Source of the DNA: Tetragonia tetragonoides
Taxonomy: Eukaryota; Streptophyta; Magnoliopsida; Caryophyllales; Aizoaceae
Direction of reading: 5' to 3'
DNA: 64,000 nt
Assembly (NCBI GenBank): GCA_038025085.1
Contig: CM076153.1
Location: 22,605,001-22,669,000 of the forward strand
The notes under the pieces were generated by a model. That model made no database searches, was not told where the DNA came from, and saw nothing but the letters and a program-made list of their open reading frames with translations. Both the position numbers and the translations under genes were made by a program. Below, in pieces: positions 11,307-24,293 of this stretch (the first letter of the stretch is position 1; every line of letters starts with the position of its first letter).

Positions 11307-12634
11307 TGGGTTCTCAGATTCGACCTGATGCATCTGAGGGTTTGGTTACTCCGATGGCATCTTCTGTGATGTCGCCGGTGACGAGTGGGGTTCTCTCGGA
11401 ATTGGAGATGGCGGGGACCTCGATGAGTCGTGGGCTAATTAGACCGACTCCAATTCCGCCTTCTAATGGTGCTGCTCGGCGTTTGAGTTTAACGTAGGAG
11501 GCTACCTTGGAAACCCAAATTGAGACTGAACAACGGGGTGATGAGGCTCCTCCTGTGGCGGGTGAGACATGGGCAGATCGTTTCAGTCAGAATCGGGCGG
11601 CAGCGAATGGTATGGCTCTATCCTTTATCCCTCCCTGTGTAAAGGATGGTAAACCTGTTGTTAAACTTGATAAGGATGCTATTGCTGAACAAAATGCTAA
11701 ATGGGTACATTCTATTGTTCTTTATGTTGCTAGGGAAACACCTGCATATGGGTATATGGTTCAATATTTGGCCAAATTATGGAATTTTGTTACCCAACCT
11801 AAGGTGTTTCTTCATGAGGAGGGCTTCTTCATAGCTCGTTTTAAGTCTCAATCTGATAAGGAAGAGGTCTTAGTGTCTGGGCCTTACAATATGCATAATA
11901 TGCCTATCAATATGCGCGCTTGGACTCTTGAGTTTAATTTTAAAGATGAGCTTCTTCGTTTATTGCCTCTTTGGGTGAAGTTTCCTAATTTTCCATTGAA
12001 CTGCTAGGGTGTTGATTCCTTAAGTAGGATTGCAAGTGGATTGGGAAGGCCTTTGTATGCTGATGAGTGCACCTCCCAACAGCTTCGTGTGTCTTTTGCT
12101 CGAGTACTTATTGAAATTGATGTTACACAATCTATACCTACTGAAGTGCAGGTTGAAGACCCTGATGGGGTTATATTTAAGCAGAAAGTAGTACTTGAAT
12201 GGCAGCCTGATTTCTGTGCTAAATGTAACCAGGTTGGGCATGATTGTGATAAAACTGCTCCTATGGCCAATCAGGCTTTTAAGGACATTCCAGCACCTAG
12301 GAGAAGAAGGAAAAGGAAGGTGAAACAAACGGAGATTTGTTCGCAACCTCAGGCTGTTGCTCAAGTTACTGAACAGGGTGAACCTCCTGGTACTGTTGCG
12401 TCAGGTAGCCAGGAACAACAAGCTGATGATGGATTTATACCTGTGAGTAGATCTTCAGGAAGCCCAATTGTTACTAGGCAGGGGACTATTTACAGTGCAA
12501 CAGGAGGGTTTTTTCATGATGTTATTCCAAAATCTGTGAATCCCTTCGCATTATTGGAGCCTATTATTGAGCAGCTTCCTCCTCCTGACCCTTTGGGAAA
12601 AGGTGCGGGATCCTCTGCATCCACTACTCAATGA
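11307..12634 (+). pseudogene. LINE ORF1 (DUF4283, zinc knuckle), broken
   Basis: One reading phase runs from the Copia junction to TGA 12632-12634 with two internal TAG codons, at 11495-11497 and 12005-12007. The second replaces a Trp expected in this family (PLNC-stop-GVDSLSRIASGLG). DUF4283 is read around 11690-12070 (SIVLYVARETPAYGYMVQYL, then GFFIARFKSQ). It is followed by a zinc-knuckle-like FCAKCNQVGHDC (12213-12248), whose expected last Cys is Thr, and then a basic RRRRKRKVKQ segment. In plant L1 elements this protein binds element RNA. The ORF1 stop overlaps the ORF2 start as ATGA. Confidence 0.85.
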
Positions 12635-15600
12635 ATTTCCTCACGTGGAATGTGAGAGGTTTGAATAAAACCTTTAAACAATGGGAGTAAAAAGGGTCCT
12701 TAGGAAGAATAAAGTTGTCTTTGCAGGTATCTTAGAGACACGAGTTAAAAAACCTAAAGCTGTAGCCATTGTGAATAAATTTGCGTGAGGTTGGCAGTGG
12801 GTTAACAATTACAATGAAGCAGTGAATGGAAGGATTTGGGTTTTTTGGTTGTCAGATCAGGTTGAAGTGCAAGTACTATGTACTCACTCTCAGTTTATTC
12901 ATTTTAGAATTGAGAGTAGACATTCTGATTTTTGGTATTTTTTTTAATGTTATTTATGGCAGTAACTCTTTAGAAGAGAGGAAAGTGCTCTGGACTGAGC
13001 TGCAAAATTTAGGCCAGAGCATTGTGGATCCATGGTGTCTTTGTGGTGACTATAGTGCAGTGTTGTTGCATGATGATAGGCTTTATGGTGTCCCTGTGGC
13101 TGATCATGAGATTACAGATTTACAGGATTTTGTGTATACTAATCATCTTGCTGAGCTTAAGGCTACGGGAAGGCATTATACATGGACTAATAGGCATGTT
13201 GTTAGCGGGATTGATAGGGCCATGGGAAATATGGCTTGGGTCTCAGCATTTGGTACAATCACAGCTGAATTCCGAGAGCCTGGATTCTCTGATCACACCC
13301 CCCATCTTTTTGAATATTAACCAGACTATTCCCCATGTCAAGCGCCCTTTTAGATTCATAAATATTGTGGCAGAAAATGACAAGTTTGTTGATACAGTGG
13401 CTGCTACCTGGTCACAGAATGTTGATGACATTTCCTTGTTTTCTGTGTGGCCAAAACTGAAGGCCTGCAAAAGGTAACTTAAAGAACTCTATGTGTAAGA
13501 GTTTGGAAACATTGAAAAGAAACTTGAGGAAGCTAGAGTCCACCTAGAGAGTATACAGGCCAGCATGCATGATAGCTTATGTGATCCTGAGATGGTAGTG
13601 CAGGAAAGGGAGAGTTTAGCCTGTGTTGAGAAATGGAACAATGTGCTTGAGCGGGTTTATAAACAGAAGTCCAAGGCTCATTGGCTGCGGGAAGGTGATG
13701 AGAATACCAGATATTTCTTTGCTGTCATGAAAGACAGACGCAATAAGAGCTCTATAAATACTTTGATTAACAGTGCTGGTAGGAGGTTGACAAAAATTGA
13801 TGATATTAAAGATGAAGTTATGGGGTTCTTTAAGAGCCTTATGGGCTCTTCTGCCGACTCTCTTTCTGGTATTGATGTGTCTCTTATGAGAGTGGGGCCT
13901 ATCCTACAACATGATCAACAAATGTTCTTGCAAGCAGAGATTACAGCAGAAGAGGTGAAGCAGGCAGTATTTGCAATTGAGGATAATAAAGCACCTGGAG
14001 TTGATGGTTACAATTGCTCTTTTTTTCAAGAAGGCTTGGCATACTATTGGCAATGAGGTAACAAAAGCAGTGTGTGATTTCTTTCATAAGGGCCTGTTTC
14101 TCAAAGCTATTAATGCTACTGTGGTGTCTCTTGTTCCTCAGGTCCCAAACCCTTCTTCAGTTAAAGAGTATAGACCTATAGCATGCTGTACAGTTTTATA
14201 TAAGATAATATCAAAGGTCCTCACCACAGATTGCAGCATGTGATAGGTTCAATTTTCAGTTCGAGTCAGTCTGTATTTGTTCCTGGAAGATTTATTTCTG
14301 ATAATATTATTCTTAGCCATGAATTAGTTAAAGATTATGCCAGGAAACACATTTCTCCTAGATGTATGATCAAAGTTTATCTACCGAAAGCATATGATTC
14401 TGTGGAGTGGTGTTTTATTGAGCAGATGCTTAGAGAACTTGCCTTCCCTGCTAGAGTTATTAGGTGGATTATGACTTGTATCAGGACCGTTAGCTACACT
14501 ATTAACCTGAATGGGGAATTTACTGAGTCCTTTTTGGCTAAAAAGGGTCTAAGGCTGGGTGATCCAATGTGTCCTTTCCTCTTCCCTCTGGTTATGGAAT
14601 AATATCTGCATAGAGTTCTGGCAACTTTACTTCAGCATCAGGATTTTCACTTCCAGCCTCGATGTAAAAAAATGGGGATAGTTCATCTGTGTTTTGCTGA
14701 CGATCTCCTGCTTTTTTGTCGAGGAGATGTTGCATTTGTGAGTATTCTACATAGCAAATTTGGCCATTTTTTGGATGTCTTTGGTTTGAAAGCTAACCTG
14801 GCTAAGAGCTAAGTTTAATTTGGTGGTGTGCAAGCAGGGGTGAAAAATGAGATCCTGTCTATCTTGGGATACTCTGAGAATACTTTGCCAGTTAAGTATC
14901 TTGGGGTTCCTTTATCCACTAAGAGACTTACTGTGTCCCAATGTAAGCCTCTGATTGAAAAGATGACTAGCAAGTTGAGACATTGGGCTGCAAGATTTAT
15001 TTCGTATGCAGGTAGAATGCAGCTCATTAAAGCTGTGATGTTTGGTGTCCAAGCCTACTGGTCACAACTGTTTATTTTGCCTCAAAAAGTCATGAAATTG
15101 CTGGAAGCTACTTGCAGAAGCTTCCTATGGTCGAGTGAAGCACATGTGACTAAAAGAGCTCTTCTTGCTTGGGACAAGGTATGCCTTCCCAAGAGTGCTG
15201 GAGGTTATAATCTACTGAACCTGAGGATGTGGAATAATGCAGTTGTCTATAAATTGCTTTGGGCCTTAATTAGCAGTAAAAAGGACACCTTGTGGATCAA
15301 GTGGGTTCATATGTATTACATTAAGGCCAAGGATGTATGGAATATGGATGCTCCCAAACAGGCCTCCTGGATAATACAGAAATTTTTTAATATGAGGAAA
15401 TTTCTTTCTGTGCTTGGGGAGTGGAGTAGTGTACTGAAGAATGGCAGATTCTATATTAGTAAATGTTATTTGTTGCTGTGTGGTCCTTGTAATGTAGTCC
15501 CATGGAAAAATCTGGTTTGCTCTAATGTTGCAAGGCCAAAATCTGTTTTTCTGTTGTGGCTCAGCTTGCATGGTAGATTAAGAACAAAAGATGTCATTGT

Positions 15601-16000
15601 ATGGTGCGGTGTGCAGTCTGACTCTATGTGCCTTTTATGTGGTGACCAACAGGAAACTCTGCAGCATTTGTTGTTTGACTGCAGGTTTTCTCAGAATGTA
15701 TGGAAGTCTATTCTGTGTTGGCTGGGATTTCAGAGAAGTATTCTTGCTTGGTCTCAAGAGTGTGACTGGGTGATTCAAATCTCCAAGGGAAAGACTGCAC
15801 GGGCTGCTGTGTTGAAGATGTGTTTTGCTAATGTAGTTTATGCCATTTGGATTGAGAGAAATGCTAGAGTATTTCAAGATAAGAAGTGTGATACAGGTGC
15901 TATTGTGAAGCAGGTGCAACACCAGGCATATGGGCGTGTGCAGGGGCGAGGTAAGTTGCTAGCTTTTCTGTATAGTCAGGATGGTTTTGGTCTTGTGTGA
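12631..16000 (+). pseudogene. LINE ORF2 (endonuclease, RT, zf-RVT), broken
   Basis: Starts MNFLTWNVRGLNK at 12631, the N-terminus of an AP-type endonuclease, but hits TAA at 12688-12690 and changes frame there. Further pieces: GDYSAVLLHDDR and DRAMGN (13050-13230) and SDHTP (near 13290) of the endonuclease; RT region APGVDGYN (near 13990), YRPIACCTVLYKIISK (near 14170), and FADDLLLF with the catalytic Asp pair (near 14695). In motif A the expected catalytic Asp reads Tyr (KVYLPKAYDSVEW, near 14375). The longest open piece, 14828-16000, ends in the zf-RVT domain (CLLCGDQQETLQHLLFDC). At least six frame changes or stops make it non-functional. Confidence 0.88.
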
Positions 16001-16225
16001 TGGTTTTGGTCTTTTGTGATCTGCTCTACTGGTTGTAAACAACCACAATGGATACGAGATACCCTTCCTAGAAGATGAGCTTGTGTCTATTGGGGTTTGT
16101 TCTGTCAATTGCCATGGAGAATTGCTGTTTATCTAGGTGTGGAGGATGTAAAGGAGGTTCTTGCAGAACCCTGTTTTGTAAATCTTTTATCAGTGATTAA
16201 TGAAAGTAACATTTAATTGCCAAAA

Positions 16226-16239
16226 AGTACAGTGACGTA
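16226..16239. repeat. Right target-site duplication of the LINE
   Basis: Second copy of agtacagtgacgta, directly after the short A-rich LINE 3' end. Confidence 0.8.
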
Positions 16240-16745
16240 ACATAGATAAGTCTAATTATTTGTATGTAGGAATCAACTCAATGAACCGGCCACTGTTATT
16301 TTCCTCAAAATGCCCCTTAGAAAAATGCTCATTTGTTGGGCTTGAAGTGTGGTGATGCAGATACCTCCTCATATCTTTTGCTGAAATATTTGACTTAGGG
16401 ACTAGGCTGGGCTTCAATGATTTAAACACATGACCTTAGAGTCATCTGGCTCTGATACCATTGGTTGAAACCAAGTTAATCAACAACTTAAACTGTTGGT
16501 TGGAGGCTCATTGAATGTTATATTTGTTAGATATGTATGTAATTAGCAATGAGGCTGGTATTCACTTTCCAAAAGAAAATATTGCCCCACTAGAGAGCAA
16601 TTCATTTGGGATACACTAATGTCTCGATTTTCCTTGGATTAAAATGAAGAGAATTAGTATATATACACTTCCTAACGGCACCAAATACAGTCACAATAAT
16701 TTAAATATGGTAGTTACTTTTGTCATTATTCATAGAAAATATATA
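16240..16745. other. Intergenic, with a tRNA-iMet PBS-like word
   Basis: On the minus strand 16449-16464 reads tggtatcagagccag, identical to a retroelement primer-binding site and followed by gatgactctaagg. This suggests the degraded remnant of a short LTR element, but no LTR pair could be delimited. Nothing else was recognised. Confidence 0.35.
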
Positions 16746-16919
16746 CGCCCTCTGTCCCATAAAATTTGTAAATCTTGCTATCTTAAGTTGTCCCAAAAAA
16801 TTGCAAATCAACTCAATAGATTTACATTGGAACTCCTAATATGCCAAGAAATTCAAATTGTATACACACACAAAAAGTCAAATTCAATAGAAGACAATGC
16901 ATTTGTGGGACGAAGAGAA
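16746..16919. mobile_element. Stowaway-like MITE, 174 bp
   Basis: Terminal cgccctctgtcccat pairs imperfectly with gtgggacgaagaga, flanked by TA at 16744-16745 and 16920-16921. This is the CTCCCTCCGTCCC-type terminus and TA target of Stowaway (Tc1/Mariner) MITEs. Confidence 0.65.
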
Positions 16920-16921
16920 TA

Positions 16922-18370
<1,449 letters not shown>

Positions 18371-18405
<35 letters not shown>
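18371..18405. repeat. (TA)n microsatellite
   Basis: About 17 TA units bordering the SINE-like segment. Confidence 0.95.
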
Positions 18406-18407
<2 letters not shown>

Positions 18408-19915
18408 AAGGGTGCACTAAGGAACTCTAGAGGGGGTGAATAGAGTGACGCGTACTTTTCGCAATAAAACAGACTTTTGAGGCTTAAGAACAATGGTGAG
18501 AACAACATTGTGGACGTTGTTCCTATGCAGCAGGTTAAGCACAATACAAAAGACTAAAAGTAAATAACACAGGGCTTTTTTCACGTGGAAAACCTCCTAG
18601 GCTCAATAGGAGTAAAAACCACGACCCAGTTACTTGGGATTTTGTCACACTACTTCTCTTATTACTAAAACCACAACAGGATACAGCACAGTACCTTAAC
18701 ACACCACACACCGTCACTAATGTGTTGCCAATACTTCCATGTCACACACTGACCTGAAGGAAAACTCTACGCTCGTTACTAAGCTAGAGTAATTACAGAT
18801 CTCTTTGAGTATAATGACTGCCTTACAACTCGCTTCTTTAATAAGCAAATAAGACTACAATGAAAACCTATTATGTAATGAGTACGCAAAGGAAAGACTC
18901 AAACGGATCTGACAGGGAAGAGGGTCCAAAGGTTGTTCTCAGTGTAATGCTGGACTGTATTTGTATGGACGACTTGGATGTTTTGAATATGATTTGAAAA
19001 CTCTTTTGCAAGTCAAAACTCTCTCAAGGCATGAAGTAAACTGAAGCTATTCTCCACCTTATATAGGGGAGGTGAAGGCTCAGTTTTCTTCAATGTTAAA
19101 ATCGTTTTCCAAAAGATAATATCTCCAAAAAGCCCTAAAGCCCTAATGAATATAGATGGAAATCCGTCCAACATATTTTACAGAAGATTTAGGCCAGCTA
19201 ATAAACGTATATTATCGGAATATAAACTCTAAAAGATAATAGAGATATTCCATAAGATAATACTTTCCATAATAAATAAACCTAGGCCATAAAGTAAAAG
19301 ATAATATCTTTTCCAAAATAAAATATTTTTCCAATCTGTAAAATCGATTTTGCAATATCTAAATTTCCAAAAAAATTTATATTTCACCAGAAGAATATTT
19401 GTGTGAAGATCTAGAAAGATAATACACAAATATTCACAGAAATAATAAATACGATATTATGCAAAACTCGTCCAGATACACAGCTAGAAGGAACAGGGTC
19501 CAAAGCGCTTGTTCCCCCTTGGTTCTTTCAAGCTCTAGTGCTGGTCATAGAGAACAGGGTTCACAAAACTGTTCCCCTGTACTCTTTGAACCTTATGCAC
19601 TTCAACCTTTGTGTATGTTCGTCCCTTGTCAAGACCACTTTGAATCCAACCTATAACATACTCAATGCATAGTACATGAAGACTAATAATAGAAATACCA
19701 ACTAAAGACATAGTCTTCATGTCTTGTAAGGATCCAAGCATCTTCATGAGCAATCATGCATCAAACGCTTCAACTTCTTGAATCCTTAAGTAAACCTGCC
19801 ATCATAGTTAGTTCACACATAGATAAGGACACTATGTTTGTTATCATCAAAACCAGGAACCCAACATATATATACAAAAATTCAAATAGTAATGATGTAC
19901 ACTTTGACTCGAATA
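18406..19915. other. Probable unclassified dispersed repeat
   Basis: No coding frame. Begins gaactctagagggggtgaatag and ends near tttgttatcatcaaaacc; both words are familiar from the edges of abundant non-coding plant repeats, but I cannot assign a family. The related word gaacagggt plus a noun-like spacer recurs near 19490 and 19552. Boundaries are uncertain. Confidence 0.3.
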
Positions 19916-19917
19916 TA

Positions 19918-20172
19918 CTCCCTCCGTTTCTCTTTAAATTTCTTACTTGCTTTTTCACGGTCTCCAAGGTGGTACTTTGACCATTAATATCTATAAAAAT
20001 ATACAAGTAAAATTTATAAAAATTTGATATTTTGAAAATACATTTTCAAAGGAATCTAATGCATATACTTTCAAATCATAACTCATAGAGATTTTTTATA
20101 TATATACGGTCAAAGTTTACAAACTTTGACCTCAAAAAAGCAAGTAAGAAGTTTAAAGAGAAATGGAGGGAG
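19918..20172. mobile_element. Stowaway-like MITE, 255 bp
   Basis: ctccctccgtttctctttaaa at the left is the inverted complement, with one mismatch, of tttaaagagaaatggagggag at the right. TA flanks are at 19916-19917 and 20173-20174. Inner arms also pair (cttgctttttcacgg, ggtcaaag), so the element can fold back along much of its length. Confidence 0.88.
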
Positions 20173-20174
20173 TA

Positions 20175-21393
20175 CTATATAGTGAGCTCTATTGTTAAAG
20201 CATGCATGCATCCGCCAAAATAAAATGTATCAATAGAAAAATATATACATAATCTTATTGTTAATGCATGTATCATATAAAAATTTAAGGAAGTATTTAA
20301 TATTAGTGTAGATACATCCATTAATATAGATTCATGCATTAGTGTAGATTCATACATTTTATGTTATGATGATTTGTCAAGCTATGTGAATATCTAGCGC
20401 TTATGTAGACGCACACGTGTTTATCAAGTAATGTGCAATATTCACTTGGATGTGTTTGCCCCAACTAATAATAAAACTTAACATTATGGCTGTCCTTTTA
20501 AGGAGATGAATATGGTTTCGTACAAGTTTTGACAATTCCCTTCTTGATAAGATTATACATCCTACTAAGCTTCCTTTGAATAGAATGGGTCATGTGGTAC
20601 GGTACACAACTTTATTAGCTACTTATTTTTAATCAAATACTCACTCTATCCGCAATAATTAATCGTGATATGGTGACAACTCAACAAAATTAATGAATTA
20701 CTAGTTTCAGCCAAACTATCATACTCTTATATGTGGTTGTAACAATGTGGCACAAAGCTTGGCTGTTGAAGAGCTTTAAGGACTTTCTGAACAGGAACCA
20801 ATTCAATTAAGAAACCATTTACGACATGGGGTAGAGTCTATATATCTCGCACAAGGCCGACAGGGTTGGGTTTAAAATTAAACTGAACCAGTTACCGAAT
20901 AATTGGACAAAAAATATATCTTTAATGAGGTTAAGTTGAGATTTCAAATTGTTGTGAATTAGGGCGGAGAAGAACACTCAATTACACTGAACTCCCCGTT
21001 GATATGTAAGATAAAGTGTATGTTTCTAAACTGAATTTAACTTAACTGAATTGTATATGATCACTAAACTGAATTAAAGATCATCGAACTGAACTAAATG
21101 TTTTTGTTGTAAACTAAATTGAACAGAATTGACCGTAAAACCTCTAAAAAAATACACCTTACGTCCACGTAATGGAGCCTGGAGGTTTTACTTTCCAGAA
21201 AACAAATAAAAAATTGGAGCCTGGAGGTTAAGTGAATAACTGGTTGCGGATTGATGCGCTGCACACATCAACATTAACACGTCCCATGCAAAACAAAAGC
21301 AATCAATAAGGGGAAGCCAAATGTCAAAGTCTTACACAACAAGTCTATGGATGTAGTGAAAGCTTGTGAGACCTTACACATAAATAATCAAAA
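20175..21393. other. Intergenic, includes a CTGAA-rich tract
   Basis: Near 20940-21140 there are repeated words of the type aaactgaatt and gaactgaact, reminiscent of the CTGAA-rich MITE family elsewhere in the window, but no TIR pair was delimited. The rest is unremarkable. Confidence 0.4.
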
Positions 21394-22810
21394 CTAGTTT
21401 TAAGTCCGTGCGAGCACGGACTCGTGAATATCTCTCGAAAATGAAGATAATTAACTTTCTAGATGATATATAGTTCATGTCTGTTTTATACCGCATGGTA
21501 TGAAATGTTCATTTCAATCGATCTTTATCAAAATTAGAATGAATGTAATATGTAAATAAGATTTATTTATAAACGTAGATCATGTAGGAACGTACCATTT
21601 AAATAAATTTCATTTATGTTATAAAAGATTAAAGATCAAGTTAAATACATATGACATCAAATAGTAAAGGTATTGTTAGAAGTATCGTTTATTGTTGTTT
21701 AACCAAGTTGTGCACATGTGGCATCTACGTGTCATCTTCACACGAACATATTCTCTTATGTGGCATCCTACATGTCATCACCACACGAAAATGACCCAAC
21801 TTTTATAAGACATATATATCTCATTTTGAAACTTTTTTTAAGTCCAATCCATTGAAGTAGGATTTATAAAAAAAATTAAGTAATTAAAGTTATTTTATTT
21901 TATTTTGTAATATAAAAAATTCTAATATATAAGAATAAAGCCAACTAATGATGAGACATTAATGCATGATACTTGGATGGTGTGTTTTTAAGCTATATAT
22001 GTAGCAAGCTTTGCTTACTTGGCGCTTAGGTGTCATCGTCACACGAATTTACATCTCCTACTTGGCGTCCTACGTGTCGTGCCCACCGAATTGGACTCAC
22101 TTAATACATATACTTATGTGGTGCATATGTGTCATCTTCACCCGAATATATCCCTCCCATGTGGCGTCTCACATGTCATCCGCCCTCGAAAGAACCCAAC
22201 TTACATGGAATCTTAGGTGTCATGCCCGCACTATTTTGGTCTCTTGCATGGCATCATATGTGTCGTAGCCACACGAAATGGACTCACTTTTATAGCGTCA
22301 CACGAATTTACACCTCCTACGTGGCGTCCTACATGTCGTGTCCACCCGAATTGGACTCACTTAATACGTATACCGATGTGGTGCATATGTGTCATCTTCA
22401 CACGAGTATATCCCTCCCATGTGGCGTCTCACATATGTCATCCCTGCCTCGAAAAGAACCCAACTTTATAGGACATAGTACATATATATCTCATTTTGAA
22501 GTATTTTCCGAACCTGATCTAATGGAGGAAGAATTATAATTTTTACAGTTGCCTAACAAAAGTTATTTTATTTTATAATCTTAATAATATGAAAATAAAT
22601 ATAATAGGTTGTATTTATGAAGCCAAATAATGATTGTTAATTAATGCTTGACACACTTGGATGGAGGCTTAGGTGGCGGCATACATGTCATCACCACACG
22701 AACTTGGCGCTTAAGTGGCAGCTTAGGTGTCATGCCCACACGATTTTGGGCGCTTACATGGCATCCTGCGTGTCATGACCACACGAAATTGACTCACTTT
22801 TATATATATA
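21394..22810 (-). mobile_element. Helitron-like element A
   Basis: Read on the minus strand the element ends with a perfect hairpin gtccgtgc-tc-gcacggac (21404-21421) followed by ttaaaa and CTAG at 21397-21394, then T: the canonical Helitron 3' terminus. The body has no Rep/helicase frame. Between 21720 and 22790 it carries about nine CACACGA words, often paired with an upstream CGTGT. The 5' end is taken as the junction with element B. Non-autonomous. Confidence 0.6.
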
Positions 22811-24223
22811 CTAGTTTTTATCTCCGTGCTCCGCACGAACTCGTGAATATCTCTCGAAAATGAAAATAACTTCCTAAGTGATACCTCATGCCAGTTTTAT
22901 ACTGCACAACTAATTCTACATTTAATTATTCTAATATTTTTGGTATGAAATGTCTCTTTAAATCGATTCTACCTCAAATTTAGAATAAATGTAAAAAAGA
23001 TTGATTTATAAACATAATTTTAGCTTATATCAAAATTCTAAAAAGAAAAAAAGAGATAAAGATTAAGAAACGTCTTTCTTCGAGTATACTAAGACTTTAT
23101 TCTCTCAATTTATTCTTAGTTCAATTTAGTTTAATCTAATTCAGATTAGTTAAGTAGATCATGTAGGAAAGTACCACTTAAATAAATTTTATTTATGTTA
23201 TAACAAATTGAAGGTCAAGTTAAATACATATGATATCAAATAGTTAAGGTATTGTAAGATCGAAGTGTCATTTATTGTTATTAAACCAAGTTGTACACAT
23301 GTGGCATCTACATGCAATCTTCACACGAACATTTCTTCTTATGTGTCATCCTACATGTCATCACCGCCAGGAAATAACCCAACTTTTATAAGACATATAT
23401 CTCATTTTGAAGATTTTTTTTCAAATCCAATCGATTGAAGCAAGATTTATAATTTTTTCACTTATGTAACTAAAGTTTTTTATTTATTTTGTAATATAGA
23501 AAAATGCTAATAAATATGTTATAAAGCCAACTAATGATAAGACATTAATGAGTGACACTTGGATGGTGAATTGTAAGGCTATGTGGCAAGCTTTGCTTAT
23601 GGGGCGCTTAGGGGTCATCATGACACGAATTTACACCACCTACGTTGCATCCTACGTGTCGTGCCCATACAAATTGGACTCACTTGAGTTGTTAGGCTAT
23701 GTGGCAAGCTTTGCTTACATGACGCTTAGGTTCCATCGTCATAGGAATTTACACCTCCTATGTAGTGTCCTATGTATCATGCCCACACGAATTGGACTCA
23801 CTTTTATACGTATACCGATGTGGCACCTATGTGTTATCTTCACACGAACATATCCCTCTCATGTGGCGTCCCACCTGTCATTCTCACACGAAAAGAACCC
23901 AACTTTATAGGATATAGTACATATGTATCTCATTTTGAAGTATTTTCCGAACCTGTTCCAATGGAGTAAGAATTATAATTTTAAAATTTGCATAACAAAA
24001 GTTATTTTATTTTATAATTTGAATAATATTATAATTATTATATTATGTTGTATTTATGATCACGCATTAATGATTGACCCACTTGGATAGGTGGCTTAGG
24101 TGGCGGCATACGTGTCATCACCACACGAATTTGGGCGCTGCGTGTTATCCCACGTGTCGCTCTCACATGAATATAGGCGCTTGCGTGGCATCCCACGTGG
24201 CGTGGCCACACGAGATGAACTCA

Positions 24224-24227
<4 letters not shown>
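22811..24227 (-). mobile_element. Helitron-like element B, tandem copy
   Basis: CTAG at 22811-22814 and a hairpin cgtgc-tcc-gcacg (22825-22837) repeat the terminus of element A. The two bodies then align in order: gaatatctctcgaaaatga, the gatcatgtaggaa region, gttaaatacatatga, and the CACACGA array up to actcacttttatatat. The two copies are direct tandem duplicates of about 1.4 kb with clear divergence, B containing an extra segment near 22900-23150. Confidence 0.6.

Positions 24228-24290
<63 letters not shown>
24228..24290. repeat. (TA)n microsatellite
   Basis: About 31 TA units. An equivalent but much shorter TA run lies at the same relative place at the end of Helitron-like copy A (22800-22810). 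Confidence 0.95.

Positions 24291-24293
<3 letters not shown>

Larger units (their letters stand above)
5402..16225 (+). mobile_element. L1-type LINE split by a Copia insertion
   Basis: LINE sequence runs 5402-5630 (5' leader and start of ORF1) and resumes at about 11307-16225 (rest of ORF1, ORF2, 3' UTR). Without the Copia insert it is about 5.15 kb, normal for a plant L1. It is bracketed by the 14-bp TSD agtacagtgacgta (5388-5401, 16226-16239) and has only a short A-rich 3' end. Domain order is ORF1 (basic Arg-Gly N-terminus, DUF4283, CCHC-like knuckle), then ORF2 (endonuclease, reverse transcriptase, zf-RVT). ORF1 and ORF2 overlap by ATGA at 12631-12634. Many stops and frameshifts make it inactive. 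Confidence 0.85.

Noticed and set aside
22011..23969. Overlapping reading frames of 65-136 codons with shared words (MSCP, THLIRI, VASYVSC)
   Set aside because: They arise in all frames from the repeated units of the Helitron-like copies; codon use and frame conservation do not support a protein.
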